NCBI GenBank assembly: GCA_977017575.1
Contig: CDRNVI010000003.1
Coordinates: forward strand, 620,001 to 684,000
Direction: 5' to 3'
DNA length: 64,000 nt
Source of the DNA: Paramoeba atlantica
Lineage: Eukaryota > Discosea
The notes under the pieces are model-generated. The model had not been told where the DNA came from and searched no databases. It worked only from the letters and a program-made list of their open reading frames with translations. Below are positions 9,843-17,346 of this stretch, one piece after another; position 1 is the stretch's first letter; each line of letters begins with the position of its first letter. The position numbers were made by a program, and so were the translations under genes.

Positions 9843-9950
9843 ACTTTTATTCGTGCGAAATACAAATAAGAAAAGTCAACAAGGTACAGAAACTGTATCT
9901 TTATCGTTAAAGTCAACTTTTATTCGTGCGAAATACAAATAAGAAAAGTC
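9843..9950. repeat. 35-bp direct repeats flanking the SL relic
   Basis: ACTTTTATTCGTGCGAAATA followed by CAAATAAGAAAAGTC is present identically at 9843-9877 and 9916-9950. On the minus strand each copy is the first about 35 nt of the DIRS A2 leader exon. They could be a target duplication around a solo SL insert, but the splice-site logic fits better with template switching between an unspliced DNA copy and an SL-capped RNA. Confidence 0.8.
9877..9914 (-). repeat. Spliced-leader exon relic, 38 bp, at the 5' end of DIRS A2
   Basis: On the minus strand this reads GACTTTAACGATAAAG, then ATACAGTTTCTGTACC, then TTGTTG: the full 38 bases of the leader motif with one difference at base 1. It is followed by ACTTTTCTTATTTG, the start of the gag 5' UTR. 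It lies between two copies of the same 35-bp sequence (9843-9877 and 9916-9950). The outer copy follows CAG, an intact splice-acceptor context; the inner copy follows the SL end TTG. The first base of the exon can therefore be read off directly. Confidence 0.85.
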
Positions 9951-10039
9951 TGTCTAATTTTGCAAATAATATCATACCGTAGTTCACGAATAAATCCTTC
10001 ATGTTTAATTCCTGACACTAGTACAAAGGCCCAATTACA

Positions 10040-10307
10040 TTTTCAAGAGTTTTATTAAGGCAGGGTAGTGGATTAACTTGTTAATCCACGCTGGGGAGTA
10101 GCGAACCCCTCCTACCCTGGAGCTAATAATTATTGGTTTCCTTTCATAGGAGGATAAGTCGGGTGTGTGCCCTCTATGGTTGAGATTACTCCTGTGTTGG
10201 CACAGATGCTTCGAGCATCAGCATCCGCACAGCGGACCTAGGCTGGAACTAGGGGGCCATATCTCTTCGGAGACAAACGGCCTTGTGATAAAACAAAACA
10301 AACAAAC
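10040..10307 (+). mobile_element. Structured-RNA retroposon S3 (SINE-like)
   Basis: It begins with a predicted three-way junction: GGGTAG pairs with CTACCC, enclosing the perfect stem TGGATTAAC/GTTAATCCA (loop TT) and the hairpin GGGG-AGTAGCGAA-CCCC. About 150 bp of further sequence ends in CTTCGGAGACAAACGGCC and an AAAACAAAACAAACAAAC tail. The same architecture with different stem sequences is found in R-1, R-2, S1, S2 and S4. The simple-repeat tail points to LINE-driven retroposition. Borders at the left end are approximate. Confidence 0.6.
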
Positions 10308-10505
10308 TACCCGTTCGCACCCTGCCTTCGAGAGTACTCCATGCTGTAATGGCGCGAACAGTGGCTCTAGAATGTTCTCGTACCTTTGTATGAGAATGCA
10401 TCCCGCTAATTTCATCAACACTTCCCCAATGGCGACAGGTCTTATTCCACCATTCGGTTTATGGAGCGCGACCAGCCTGGCGCGGGTGAGACGACGCATC
10501 ACTTC
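10308..10505 (-). pseudogene. REL-B LINE scrap (RT fingers)
   Basis: Minus-strand frame MRRLTRARLVALHKPNGGIR, then PVAIGEVLMKLAGCILIQRY and APLQHGVLSKAGCERV. It matches RLTRSRLVAIPKANGGVRPI in the REL-B copy at 55775-55392, that is RT motifs 1-2 before the first catalytic Asp. The retroposon S3 lies immediately downstream of it. The 5' end runs into a tandem 18-bp repeat. Confidence 0.75.
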
Positions 10506-10507
10506 TT

Positions 10508-10585
10508 TTTTCATCACCCCCTTTTTGTTTATCACCCCCTTTTTGTTTATCACCCCCTTTTTGTTTATCACCCCCTTTCTGTTTA
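10508..10585. repeat. 18-bp minisatellite at a truncated LINE 5' end
   Basis: Four to five copies of TCACCCCCTTTTTGTTTA stand head to tail, the last ones slightly changed. On the minus strand they abut the 5' end of the REL-B scrap and are read through as repeated INKKGV. Similar short tandem arrays lie at other truncated element ends (18995-19068, 46145-46185, 52248-52317, 53507-53567). Confidence 0.75.
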
Positions 10586-10706
10586 ATCACCTTTTTTTTG
10601 AGAGAATCTACCTCCAAAAATACATATCAATCTTTCATAATTCCCGCCTACAGTGCAGCGGTTAAAATACAATATTGCCCCTTAAATTAGGGCTTCTTCT
10701 TCACAT

Positions 10707-10846
10707 GATGATCTCGGAGATTTATCCCCCGTGGAGATCTCATTCGTCCTCAAAGGATCGAGAACTCACGTTTAGACGGGCGAGACTTGATCTCCTTTAC
10801 CCCCCGTTATCTTCCCTCTACCCTGTATCCCATACCGTACAATAAT
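10707..10846 (+). repeat. Dispersed repeat T, copy 1
   Basis: The stretch starting CTCGGAGATTTATCCCCCGT and ending TATCCCATACCGTA is repeated at 24057-24182 with about 10% differences. Both lie in AT-rich spacers. No coding frame or terminal repeats are seen; the family is unrecognised. Confidence 0.6.
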
Positions 10847-11554
10847 ATTTGTAATAAAATTTACACTGTGAAATCCACGCCGCGGGCCTTAATAAATAAC
10901 ATGTATCGAATAGTAAACAAAGAAACAACTAAAATGTATCTGATTGCTCACAAGCCCTATTTCCCAATCTCAAAACATAACATCAACATTAAACTGTAAA
11001 TAATATGTTCTCACGACAATTTTAGGCCTGCAAACATATATGTCACTGTCACTCTGTTAACGGGGTTCCCCCCACCGGAACCCTCGACCAACCTGCCCGC
11101 ACACACGTCACACAAAAGAAAACCTGTATAAAAATGCCCGGACACATAGTAAATCATATATAGAAAAGAAATCATAATCAAACCTCACTTACAGAACTCG
11201 TACAAGGATAACGATAGCAATGGATGACCAGTCCACTGCCACGCCCTTTACAAGCTCACACGAGCTACACAGGTTACGCTTTCAACCTCTGCCCATGCAC
11301 CAACTTGGGAACTAGAAGTGTGGAGCAACTAGGCGTGGTGTACGGCCGTGTCAACAGTGATGCGGTTAAAAAACATTAAGGCGTTAATCGTAGAATAAAG
11401 AAAGCTTTACTCATCTTTATCTCACATTGGGGAACCTTGTTTTCGAAAAAAACAAGGCGTGAGGATAAAGCCTGTCAACCGATTAACATCCATAATCTTC
11501 CAAAAATTATAGGGACAACCTCCAAACCCCCGGATCCCGTCCGCTCTTTTTTTT
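10847..11554. other. Spacer without recognisable gene
   Basis: No ORF here that I recognise. Features visible: a strong hairpin CCTTGTTTT-CG-AAAAAAACAAGG near 11431-11456 and an A/T run at 11550. The stretch probably includes the 3' untranslated part of the DIRS group C element whose RNase H end lies just to the right. Confidence 0.4.
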
Positions 11555-11727
11555 TTTATATTTGGTGATCCTGTCCCCTAGGGTTTTTCCTCAATATGAC
11601 TGCCTACCTTATCAATATCTCTCTCAATCTTACCCTTACATCTCTCCACCTTCTCCAACTCAACCTCCTTCCCGCGACTGACAGCATCCGCCGGGTTCTC
11701 ATCCGTGGATATGTACGCTGCCTTCAC
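11555..11727 (-). pseudogene. RNase H end of DIRS group C, cut off by DIRS B1
   Basis: Minus-strand frame AAYISTDENPADAVSRGKEV, the NPADxxSR box that closes the RNase H domain in the other DIRS copies (NPADPYSR, NPADKISR). It is the distal part of the group C element whose main RT-RNase H block lies at 17347-18900; DIRS copy B1 was inserted between the two parts with no clear target duplication. A poly(A)-like run follows the stop. Confidence 0.75.
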
Positions 11728-11728
11728 A

Positions 11729-11990
11729 CAAGAATTGTTCATCATAAATATTGTAACTAAGAAAGAAATGAACTAAATCCAAGAAGTATATTAATTCCCC
11801 TCTGCACTCTAACAAAAGATAAAACTCAAGCCTATATATAGTTCGTCAAATTCATCATCTTATAGTTCGTCAAATATGCATAAGGTATGACCGGTCATTA
11901 AACAAACGACACTATTCCACAAATCTCCTTCCCTCTCCAAGCTAGCGAACGGGTCTCGCGGGGACCGCCCATTCGCTCGTTTTATAATAT
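11729..11990 (-). repeat. B-type terminal repeat of DIRS B1
   Basis: This stretch (TATGACCGGTCAT, CTCTCCAAGC, GCGAACGGG, CATCATAAATATT) matches the doubled B repeat of the second group B copy at 30903-31113 and 31365-32143. B1 shows only one B unit, while the other copy has B-A-B, which is the split direct repeat layout of PAT/Ngaro-like DIRS elements. Confidence 0.65.
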
Positions 11991-12197
11991 TCACCCAATC
12001 GCGCGTTGATTGAATTTAGCGGTGCCTACTCCGCCAAACTAAATCATATTGAATTTCCCATTGAAATCGCTCAGCGTTTCTGTTCTGCTCGGGCATCAAA
12101 GGAATCCAAATCTCGCCGTCTTCTGTCTCTGTCCAATATCATTTCAGCACTATCCTTTTGTTATAACAATTTCTTTTTTTTTTACTTGTCCTTTTTC

Positions 12198-14963
12198 TTA
12201 CATTCGGCTGTATGGATCTGCCGGATTTTCACTCGAACATATGTATTGCGCCTGCACTGCTATGCCATTCTTTTTTAAAAATTCCAATAAGCGTCGGAGT
12301 TCTGCCGTGATTCCATCTGAGCTGGATATCTTTCGATTAATAGCTGCAACGCAAGAAGTATTGTCCACATATAAATCGACGCATGTCTCCTTATGAAAAT
12401 GATGACCATATTTCTCAAACGCGAGTCTAACCGCCCGAGCTTCGGCGCGGTTGACCTCGTACGTAAAGTCTTCAGGCCATCGTGCTCCAGAACATAGCAT
12501 TTGGCCGTAATCTAGGTACAACACAGCTCCCCATCCTTTTGATGATGCATCGGTACACGATATGTGACGGTGTGGGACAGTATCGGGATGCGGAGGGGGG
12601 GAAACCGGGGATTTATATAGCAAATCATCTCGCCAAGAGGATAGGGCTACTCGAACGGGCGTTGGTAATGGCACTGCATTTTCTGCGAGTTGTGGTTCTC
12701 GATTTAGCTTATTGATTCTGCGCCGAACGATTTTCAATTCTAAATGATACTGTGGAATGTTAATACCCATAATAGCAGACGCGAAAATTAAGCGACCTAC
12801 CCCTGCCTCGAGAGAGCCGTACGTAGCTTCGGCAAAGTCATCTGTTTTTAGCCTCTTAGTCAATTTCGGACCCAGGGCAACCTTCCCCTCCCGACGGTGA
12901 TAATCAATACCATTGAAAGTGTAATACTGTTCTGGAGCAACGCCCTTATCCTTGAACTGTGCGTTGACTCTTTCCGCTCTGTCGTCAACGAAACGAGCAT
13001 ACTCTCTCGTATGTATGTCCTTCCCGGCGTACCGAATTCCATCAATGTAGACGTCGGGCTTACCGTAAGAAAAGGTAGTTTTCGTGTTGCAAAAAGCCCT
13101 GTCGCCCGCCAGCGTAGCAGTGAGCGTATGCATCAGTTCTGGCGCGCATCGACGCCCCATTGGCATCACTGTCAGCTCAAACAAATCCCCTCGTTGATCA
13201 GTAAAGCGAAATTTCTGACGACTCTCCACGGGTATCTCCACTTGCCAAAATCCGCAGGCCAGGTCCCGTTTTACCGCGCTCTCCTCCTTTGCTCGGTGAA
13301 GATAGTACGCCGCGTGCTTCACAGGTACATACGGGTCATATTCACCCTTGATCCGATCGTTGTCTTGCTTTGTCCACGCTATAAACCTCCTCCGTTCACC
13401 GGTCCCATCCTCTGTAGGCTCAATTACTGTGAATGGTAACACCCAGTCCATTGTCGGGCGATCCCTTTTCGCCATGACACTCACCTTTGTGACGAAACCA
13501 GCATCGATGAGTTGCTTTACGTCAGATTGGGGCAGGAAAGAACGGTAGACGGGCACCCGAGATGGTTGTTCTGGTAAACGTAGTAATGTAGCCCATGTCT
13601 CATCGAACCGTTCCTGTGTCGTCTCGTTCATCATGTTCCGTAAACTATGCACTTGCATGCGAGGAATCCCCTTCTTAATATGCAGCGGTATGTTGAAATC
13701 CTTCGGTGAAGCTACCTTTGAGGTGCGACGCGTACGTGTAATCGTATGGCGGACTTTTTCATGCGGAAATTCCTCAAGAAACTTGCGAAAAACATCTTCT
13801 GGACTCATAATACCTGTAGCTTGGACGACGCTTTTTGGGTACCAAGCGCTAAGGCTGTAGTCACTGGATCCGCATTGTATCTTAGCAGGGACTCGAGTGA
13901 TTGGTGTTTTGCTAACCTCTGAACGTCCTCGAGCGCTGCATTCCCTTTGACCACCTCGGCAAAGAGCTGGGTTATCGCTCCACGTTTTGCTGAATGAGTT
14001 CCGAACCCCTCCCCTGGTATGTGGCGGATTCTCCGATCCACGTTTGAGACTGATGTGCGAGACATCGGCTGAAACCTCCCGAGGTTTGATACGTATGCCG
14101 CCAGTAGATCTGTCCCCGGTCCTTCCACTACAGTATACATAGACGGGCGGTACGGATTGAACCGAGACGTCTTCGTTTGGCGTCCCCACCATATCACAAT
14201 CCTTGTCGGCGTCAATTCGTGAAACTTGTCCCTTGTTAATACGGAGGTTTCGGCCCATCGGCTGGCCGCCTTCCAGCAAAGCAGAACAGTATGTTTTTCG
14301 TCGTCCGGAAGGTGATTCCACAGTTGATGAAGCGTCTCCGGAGTCAACGGCGTCATTTGCCGAATCGGCTCGCTCGCCCCCTCCGACATCAGTGACTTCA
14401 CGTAAAACCGAAGAGGGTTGGTGTCCTTTCCCAGATTCAGTATTGCAGCAAGACTTCTGGCGTACGTTAATTTTCCTTGGATACGTATCGGCAAACTTGC
14501 AATGAAAGTGACTGCGTGAATAGGTGTTACCTCTATTTCTTTCCAGTGGCAATACGCTGTCAGTCGTTCCCAAAGCCGTGCGCGAGCTGTCCACGTCGCC
14601 GTGCTCCACATCTCCCACATGGCGTCCAACGCAACTCGAATTTCCGGAGTTAGACACGCCACACCCAACAACAGCTTGATTAACTGGAACCGCACCGGAG
14701 AAGCAGCCTGCAGACTCAACGTGCCGCCGTATATACTCTCTGAGCTCACTGATCTCCCCTTTAAGCACTGCGCATCCCGAACATCTAAATTTTCCATTTC
14801 TACTCTCCTCCTCTTTGGGGCTTGCGATATTATAGACACAATTTTCCTTTTGAAGCAAATTTGTGAACTGGCCGTTTGGGTGGGAGATAGTCATAAACTC
14901 TTGCTGCCTGGAGCAGGGCCAGCCACCCGCGCCCGAAAATCCTGCTGAAAGCGCTTCGGACAA
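12198..14963 (-). CDS. RT-RNase H ORF of DIRS B1 (921 aa, recombinase nested within)
   Basis: Copies the element RNA into DNA and removes RNA from the hybrid. The first about 385 residues overlap the recombinase ORF and show only a short CxxC (FRCSGCAVLKG). RT begins near residue 390: IPLHIKKGIPRMQVHSLRNM, then motif A VKRDLACGFWQVEIP, motif B VMPMGRRCAPELMHTLTATL, and motif C DVYIDGIRYAG. RNase H follows: CTDASSKGWGAVLYLDYG (Asp), VNRAEARAVRLAFEKYG (Glu), VDLYVDNTSCVAAINRK (Asp) and the closing NPADPYSR. Motif C has the form YxDG in every DIRS copy here where it is present. Confidence 0.85.
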   Translation of the reverse strand: MSEALSAGFSGAGGWPCSRQQEFMTISHPNGQFTNLLQKENCVYNIASPKEEESRNGKFRCSGCAVLKGEISELREYIRRHVESAGCFSGAVPVNQAVVGCGVSNSGNSSCVGRHVGDVEHGDVDSSRTALGTTDSVLPLERNRGNTYSRSHFHCKFADTYPRKINVRQKSCCNTESGKGHQPSSVLREVTDVGGGERADSANDAVDSGDASSTVESPSGRRKTYCSALLEGGQPMGRNLRINKGQVSRIDADKDCDMVGTPNEDVSVQSVPPVYVYCSGRTGDRSTGGIRIKPREVSADVSHISLKRGSENPPHTRGGVRNSFSKTWSDNPALCRGGQRECSARGRSEVSKTPITRVPAKIQCGSSDYSLSAWYPKSVVQATGIMSPEDVFRKFLEEFPHEKVRHTITRTRRTSKVASPKDFNIPLHIKKGIPRMQVHSLRNMMNETTQERFDETWATLLRLPEQPSRVPVYRSFLPQSDVKQLIDAGFVTKVSVMAKRDRPTMDWVLPFTVIEPTEDGTGERRRFIAWTKQDNDRIKGEYDPYVPVKHAAYYLHRAKEESAVKRDLACGFWQVEIPVESRQKFRFTDQRGDLFELTVMPMGRRCAPELMHTLTATLAGDRAFCNTKTTFSYGKPDVYIDGIRYAGKDIHTREYARFVDDRAERVNAQFKDKGVAPEQYYTFNGIDYHRREGKVALGPKLTKRLKTDDFAEATYGSLEAGVGRLIFASAIMGINIPQYHLELKIVRRRINKLNREPQLAENAVPLPTPVRVALSSWRDDLLYKSPVSPPPHPDTVPHRHISCTDASSKGWGAVLYLDYGQMLCSGARWPEDFTYEVNRAEARAVRLAFEKYGHHFHKETCVDLYVDNTSCVAAINRKISSSDGITAELRRLLEFLKKNGIAVQAQYICSSENPADPYSRM
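13805..14839 (-). CDS. Tyrosine recombinase of DIRS B1 (344 aa)
   Basis: The integrase-like enzyme of the element. Seen: MWSTATWTARARLWERLTAY in the N-terminal arm-binding part; LLCWKAASRWAETSVLTRDK with the first catalytic Arg; GEGFGTHSAKRGAITQL with His-x-x-x-Arg; LAKHQSLESLLRYNADP with the second His and the nucleophile Tyr. The whole ORF lies inside the 5' half of the RT-RNase H ORF in another frame. The same total overlap is seen in the copies at 32370-34936 and 55898-58777. Confidence 0.85.
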   Translation of the reverse strand: MSIISQAPKRRRVEMENLDVRDAQCLKGRSVSSESIYGGTLSLQAASPVRFQLIKLLLGVACLTPEIRVALDAMWEMWSTATWTARARLWERLTAYCHWKEIEVTPIHAVTFIASLPIRIQGKLTYARSLAAILNLGKDTNPLRFYVKSLMSEGASEPIRQMTPLTPETLHQLWNHLPDDEKHTVLLCWKAASRWAETSVLTRDKFHELTPTRIVIWWGRQTKTSRFNPYRPSMYTVVEGPGTDLLAAYVSNLGRFQPMSRTSVSNVDRRIRHIPGEGFGTHSAKRGAITQLFAEVVKGNAALEDVQRLAKHQSLESLLRYNADPVTTALALGTQKASSKLQVL

Positions 14964-15372
14964 TTACGCCACATGTGGTCCGGGGATCTGCATCCAAAGC
15001 ATAGAAAAGTCCGTCGTTGGGGGAAACCAGTCGGCCGTGTCTGTCCAGGCGAGGGGCGCGTTGCCAATGCAGGAGGTGAACCGGCAAACGATTGATAACG
15101 GGCATATTGTTTCTGCCGATCAGCTAACTGGTCACTCACATGATGGTAGAACTTGTCCTCCGGACGTACATCCTTCTCCAATTTCAGATGCACTAACTCC
15201 ACATCGACACGGCGCGCGCGCCAATATGCGTCCCGCATGGTTTGTATAATTCCACGTCCCATCTCCAGATACACACCCTGGTTCCACTGCGGAGTAAGGC
15301 GCGCATAAATCAACCACTTGCAAAACACTGTGTTGAAAATCCGTTCTTGCTGTTTCACGAAAGCTCGATCGT
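14891..15372 (-). pseudogene. gag of DIRS B1, C-terminal part with CCHC knuckle
   Basis: The helical region FVKQQERIFNTVFCKWLIYA and then TMRDAYWRARRVDVELVHLK matches the C-terminal half of the gag at 58660-59769. It is followed by a zinc knuckle FLCFGCRSPDHMWRNCPK (Cys-x2-Cys-x4-His-x4-Cys), the usual nucleic-acid binding motif of retroelement gag proteins. The 5' border at 15372 is the end of the target duplication of R-1. Confidence 0.72.
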
Positions 15373-15949
15373 ATATTTGACCTTGTTGATTACTAAAAAC
15401 ATACCCCCCATGCGCCCCTTCAACCCACCCCCCTCCCAGAGGAAAACCCCCTCGTATCACCGCCCCTTTGTGGCCGACGTCGCCCCCTTCACTCTGCGCC
15501 CTCCACTTCGTTGCTCCCTTCGCTCACCCTGCCTCAACTCCCCCGCTCCTTCGCGGCCCTTTTTCGCCCCCCTCCGCGCCACGATCTCGGCCGCCCTCCC
15601 GCTCCGGTGCTCTCCTCGCCGCGCTCTCCCTCGCTGTTTTTTTTGCTCCCTCCCGTGCCCCCCTCCGCGCTCCACGCAACGCTCTCCGTCGCCCTTCCCC
15701 TCTGGCGCTCTCCTCCCACGCTCTCCGCCGCTGTTTTTTTTTCTTCGTTGCCTTCGTCCTCCCCTCGCCACCCCCTTGGTCGCCCTCTGTTGCCCCCTAC
15801 GTCGCTCTGCCGCGCCGCTTTTCGCCCCCCACCCACTGCGCCGTCCCCCTCGCCGCCCATTCCCCCGCCCTCCCTGCTCCCACCTGCGCCACTCTTTCCC
15901 TTCATCCCCTCCGCCACCCCCTCACGCTGCATCTCGAAAAATGGCGCCG

Positions 15950-15988
15950 CCCGGTACCGAATATAACAAGGTACTAAAAAACTAGGGT
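15950..15988. repeat. Covarying hairpin unit U1
   Basis: CCC-GGTACC-GAATATAACAA-GGTACT-AAAAAACTA-GGGT: an inner stem GTACC/GGTAC and an outer pairing CCC/GGG. Flanking GGCGCC and GGCGTCATTC extend the fold. Same plan as the arrays at 21673-21855 and 63227-63746. Confidence 0.75.
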
Positions 15989-16091
15989 AGGCGTCATTCA
16001 CGCTTTTTCTTTTCTTTTTTCTTTCTTTCTGCGGCTTGCAACTAGCCCATGATAACGGGGCTAGGGTAACAATTTGGAGAGATACGAGCTT

Positions 16092-16203
16092 GTTGAAGCT
16101 GAGATTTGGCCTGTTGAAGCTGAGGAGCCAGTCCGCTCGAGGGGATACCACCCTAGAAGACTTGGTCCGTTGAAGCTGAGATGCTAAAACCGTTGAAGCT
16201 GAG
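16092..16203. repeat. Four GTTGAAGCTGAG repeats in R-1
   Basis: GTTGAAGCTGAG occurs at 16092, 16113, 16169 and 16192 with spacers of 9, 44 and 11 bp. The same block is present in reverse in R-2 (25005-25115, as CTCAGCTTCAAC). It could be a protein-binding or RNA-binding array of the retroposon; function unknown. Confidence 0.7.
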
Positions 16204-16489
16204 AGTCGACACTCCCAAACTATGCCAGCAAGAAGGCAAGGGGTCAAGGAGCACTGCTTTTGGCAGTGTCGGGGTGTGGCGAACCCCACCCTCCTAGCTA
16301 ATCCAGCTTCCCGCAGCGGACTTTCAGTCTGCGCGTTAGCTGGATCGGCTTGCATCGGCTCTGTGCTGCAATCCTTTTAGGTCTGCGCATGGGTCGTGCG
16401 GGTCGGAGCTACCTTCGGCTCTCTCCGAGGAGGCAACACCCCGTCTACGGGGTTTTTACCTGATACATAACATAACATAACATATTTGA

Positions 16490-17187
16490 TTTATACGCAA
16501 TTCAAATTCGGGCGCATCCCGAAGCTCCCTAATCAGGTCGCGTGTTCGGAAACCATCATCGTCAACTGCATTTATCCATGGACCGAACGTAAGGGGCTCA
16601 TAAGGATTCAGGGCGTTCGGGTCGACGAGCAATGGGGCTCCATCTGAGGGATTTTTTGATGTCGAAACGAGCGGTACACCAATAGATCGTCCTCCGGCCA
16701 AATCGTTACGATTCGAAAAAGCCTCGTCGTGTAGTGGGCCCGGCGGCCGACCAGATGTCGACTGTAGAGCCACTTGAGTCGGATTTGAACTACTCGTTGA
16801 AGGATTAGAACTACTCGCTGAACTACTCTCTGGGGGAGAATCGTCAATAACTTGAACAGCGTAGTAATCAAGCTCGGGGTGCGGAAACGGATACTCCTGG
16901 CTGGGTTTATCCTCCCATACGGCCCATAATTCGAGGCCCTCCTTTCGAACCTTTCCAAACAAAGTCTGACGACCCGCCTCGCTGTCATCCTTGCGCCGAA
17001 ACGTAGCCTCCACCTTCATTACGGGATGATTTCCTGGCTTTAACATAAGCTTTTCCCGTACAACCGTACATACTAAACTCAGTTCCTGTTGCGTCAGCGG
17101 CTCGGTAGGCTCGAGCGACTGCACAAGAGAGGAACTTCGCGAAGAGCGTAACGCCCGTGTCGATGGTGCGTCGATAGTTGGCATGAA
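16490..17187 (-). pseudogene. gag of DIRS B1, N-terminal part (split by R-1)
   Basis: It starts MPTIDAPSTRALRSSRSS. The region GRQTLFGKVRKEGLELWAVW, then EYPFPHPELDYYAVQVID matches gag of the copy at 58660-59769 (GVLSLEGTQLWAKW ... YRFPHRDIYYYDLVVEN). It ends with RDLIRELRDAPEFELRINQI, where retroposon R-1 has been inserted; the reading frame resumes on the other side at 15372. A Ser/Asn/Pro-rich linker lies in the middle. Confidence 0.7.
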
Positions 17188-17346
17188 AAAAAAACATTTT
17201 CTGTCGCGAATAATCAAAAGAAGCTAAAAATGTTAAAACGTATGATTACCACAATAAACTTCATAACGTATTTACACAAGGGGGGTACATGGGGGGTGTA
17301 GAAAACGAATGTCAATATTATATTCGACCAATTCTCTCCGTAAACT

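Larger units (their letters stand above)
7325..9950 (-). mobile_element. DIRS-type retroelement, copy A2 (broken, inverted to A1)
   Basis: Minus strand, in order: spliced-leader relic (9914-9877), 5' UTR, gag region (9806-8898), recombinase (8679-7645), start of RT (about 7640-7330). It meets copy A1 tail to tail near 7325, and both stop in the same part of RT. The gag carries one or two breaks; the recombinase is open. Its 5' end is unusual: a 35-bp sequence stands on both sides of an SL exon, once in the context expected before trans-splicing and once as expected after it. Confidence 0.75.
15381..16481 (+). mobile_element. Retroposon R-1, inserted in DIRS B1 gag
   Basis: It is flanked by an 8-bp duplication ATATTTGA (15373-15380 and 16482-16489). 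It starts CCTTGTTGATTACT, whose first eight bases equal the 3' end of the spliced leader, and ends in the simple tail GATACATAACATAACATAAC, so it reads as an RNA retroposed in the plus orientation. Inside: about 450 bp of C/T-rich sequence (15420-15930), a covarying hairpin (15950-15988), four copies of GTTGAAGCTGAG (16092-16203), a three-way junction (16247-16295) and GC-rich hairpins near the 3' end. ORFs can be read through it, but I see no protein family. R-2 at 24729-30553 is a second copy. Confidence 0.75.
11729..17346 (-). mobile_element. DIRS-type retroelement, copy B1 (both ends visible, holds R-1)
   Basis: On the minus strand the 5' end begins AGTTTACGGAGAGAATTGG at 17346 (repeat A1), followed by gag (17187-16490, then 15372-14891 after the R-1 insertion), recombinase (14839-13805), RT-RNase H (14963-12198) and a B-type repeat (about 11990-11729). 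It splits the RNase H of DIRS group C at one point, and the target shows no obvious duplication, as expected for recombinase-mediated integration. Apart from the R-1 insertion the coding parts are largely open, so the copy looks fairly young. The second copy of this group is at 30903-34936. Confidence 0.8.

Noticed and set aside
9843-9950. Target duplication around a solo 38-bp SL insertion
   Set aside because: Possible, but the outer copy begins exactly after CAG and the inner exactly after the SL, which a random duplication would not predict. Kept only as the alternative.
11431-11456. CCTTGTTTTCGAAAAAAACAAGG as another SL end or terminator
   Set aside because: Only CCTTGTT is shared with the leader and the rest is a perfect A/T hairpin; no TACAGTTTCTGTA core nearby.
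16247-16300. HDV-like or hammerhead ribozyme in the three-way junction
   Set aside because: The hammerhead core is absent, and the double-pseudoknot order of HDV-like ribozymes cannot be drawn with these stems.
15457-16355. Long ORFs on both strands across R-1 (up to 273 aa)
   Set aside because: The C/T-rich 15420-15930 stretch gives open frames on several frames at once; the products are low-complexity Arg/Gly/Glu or Pro/Ser, and the second R copy does not keep them as a protein.
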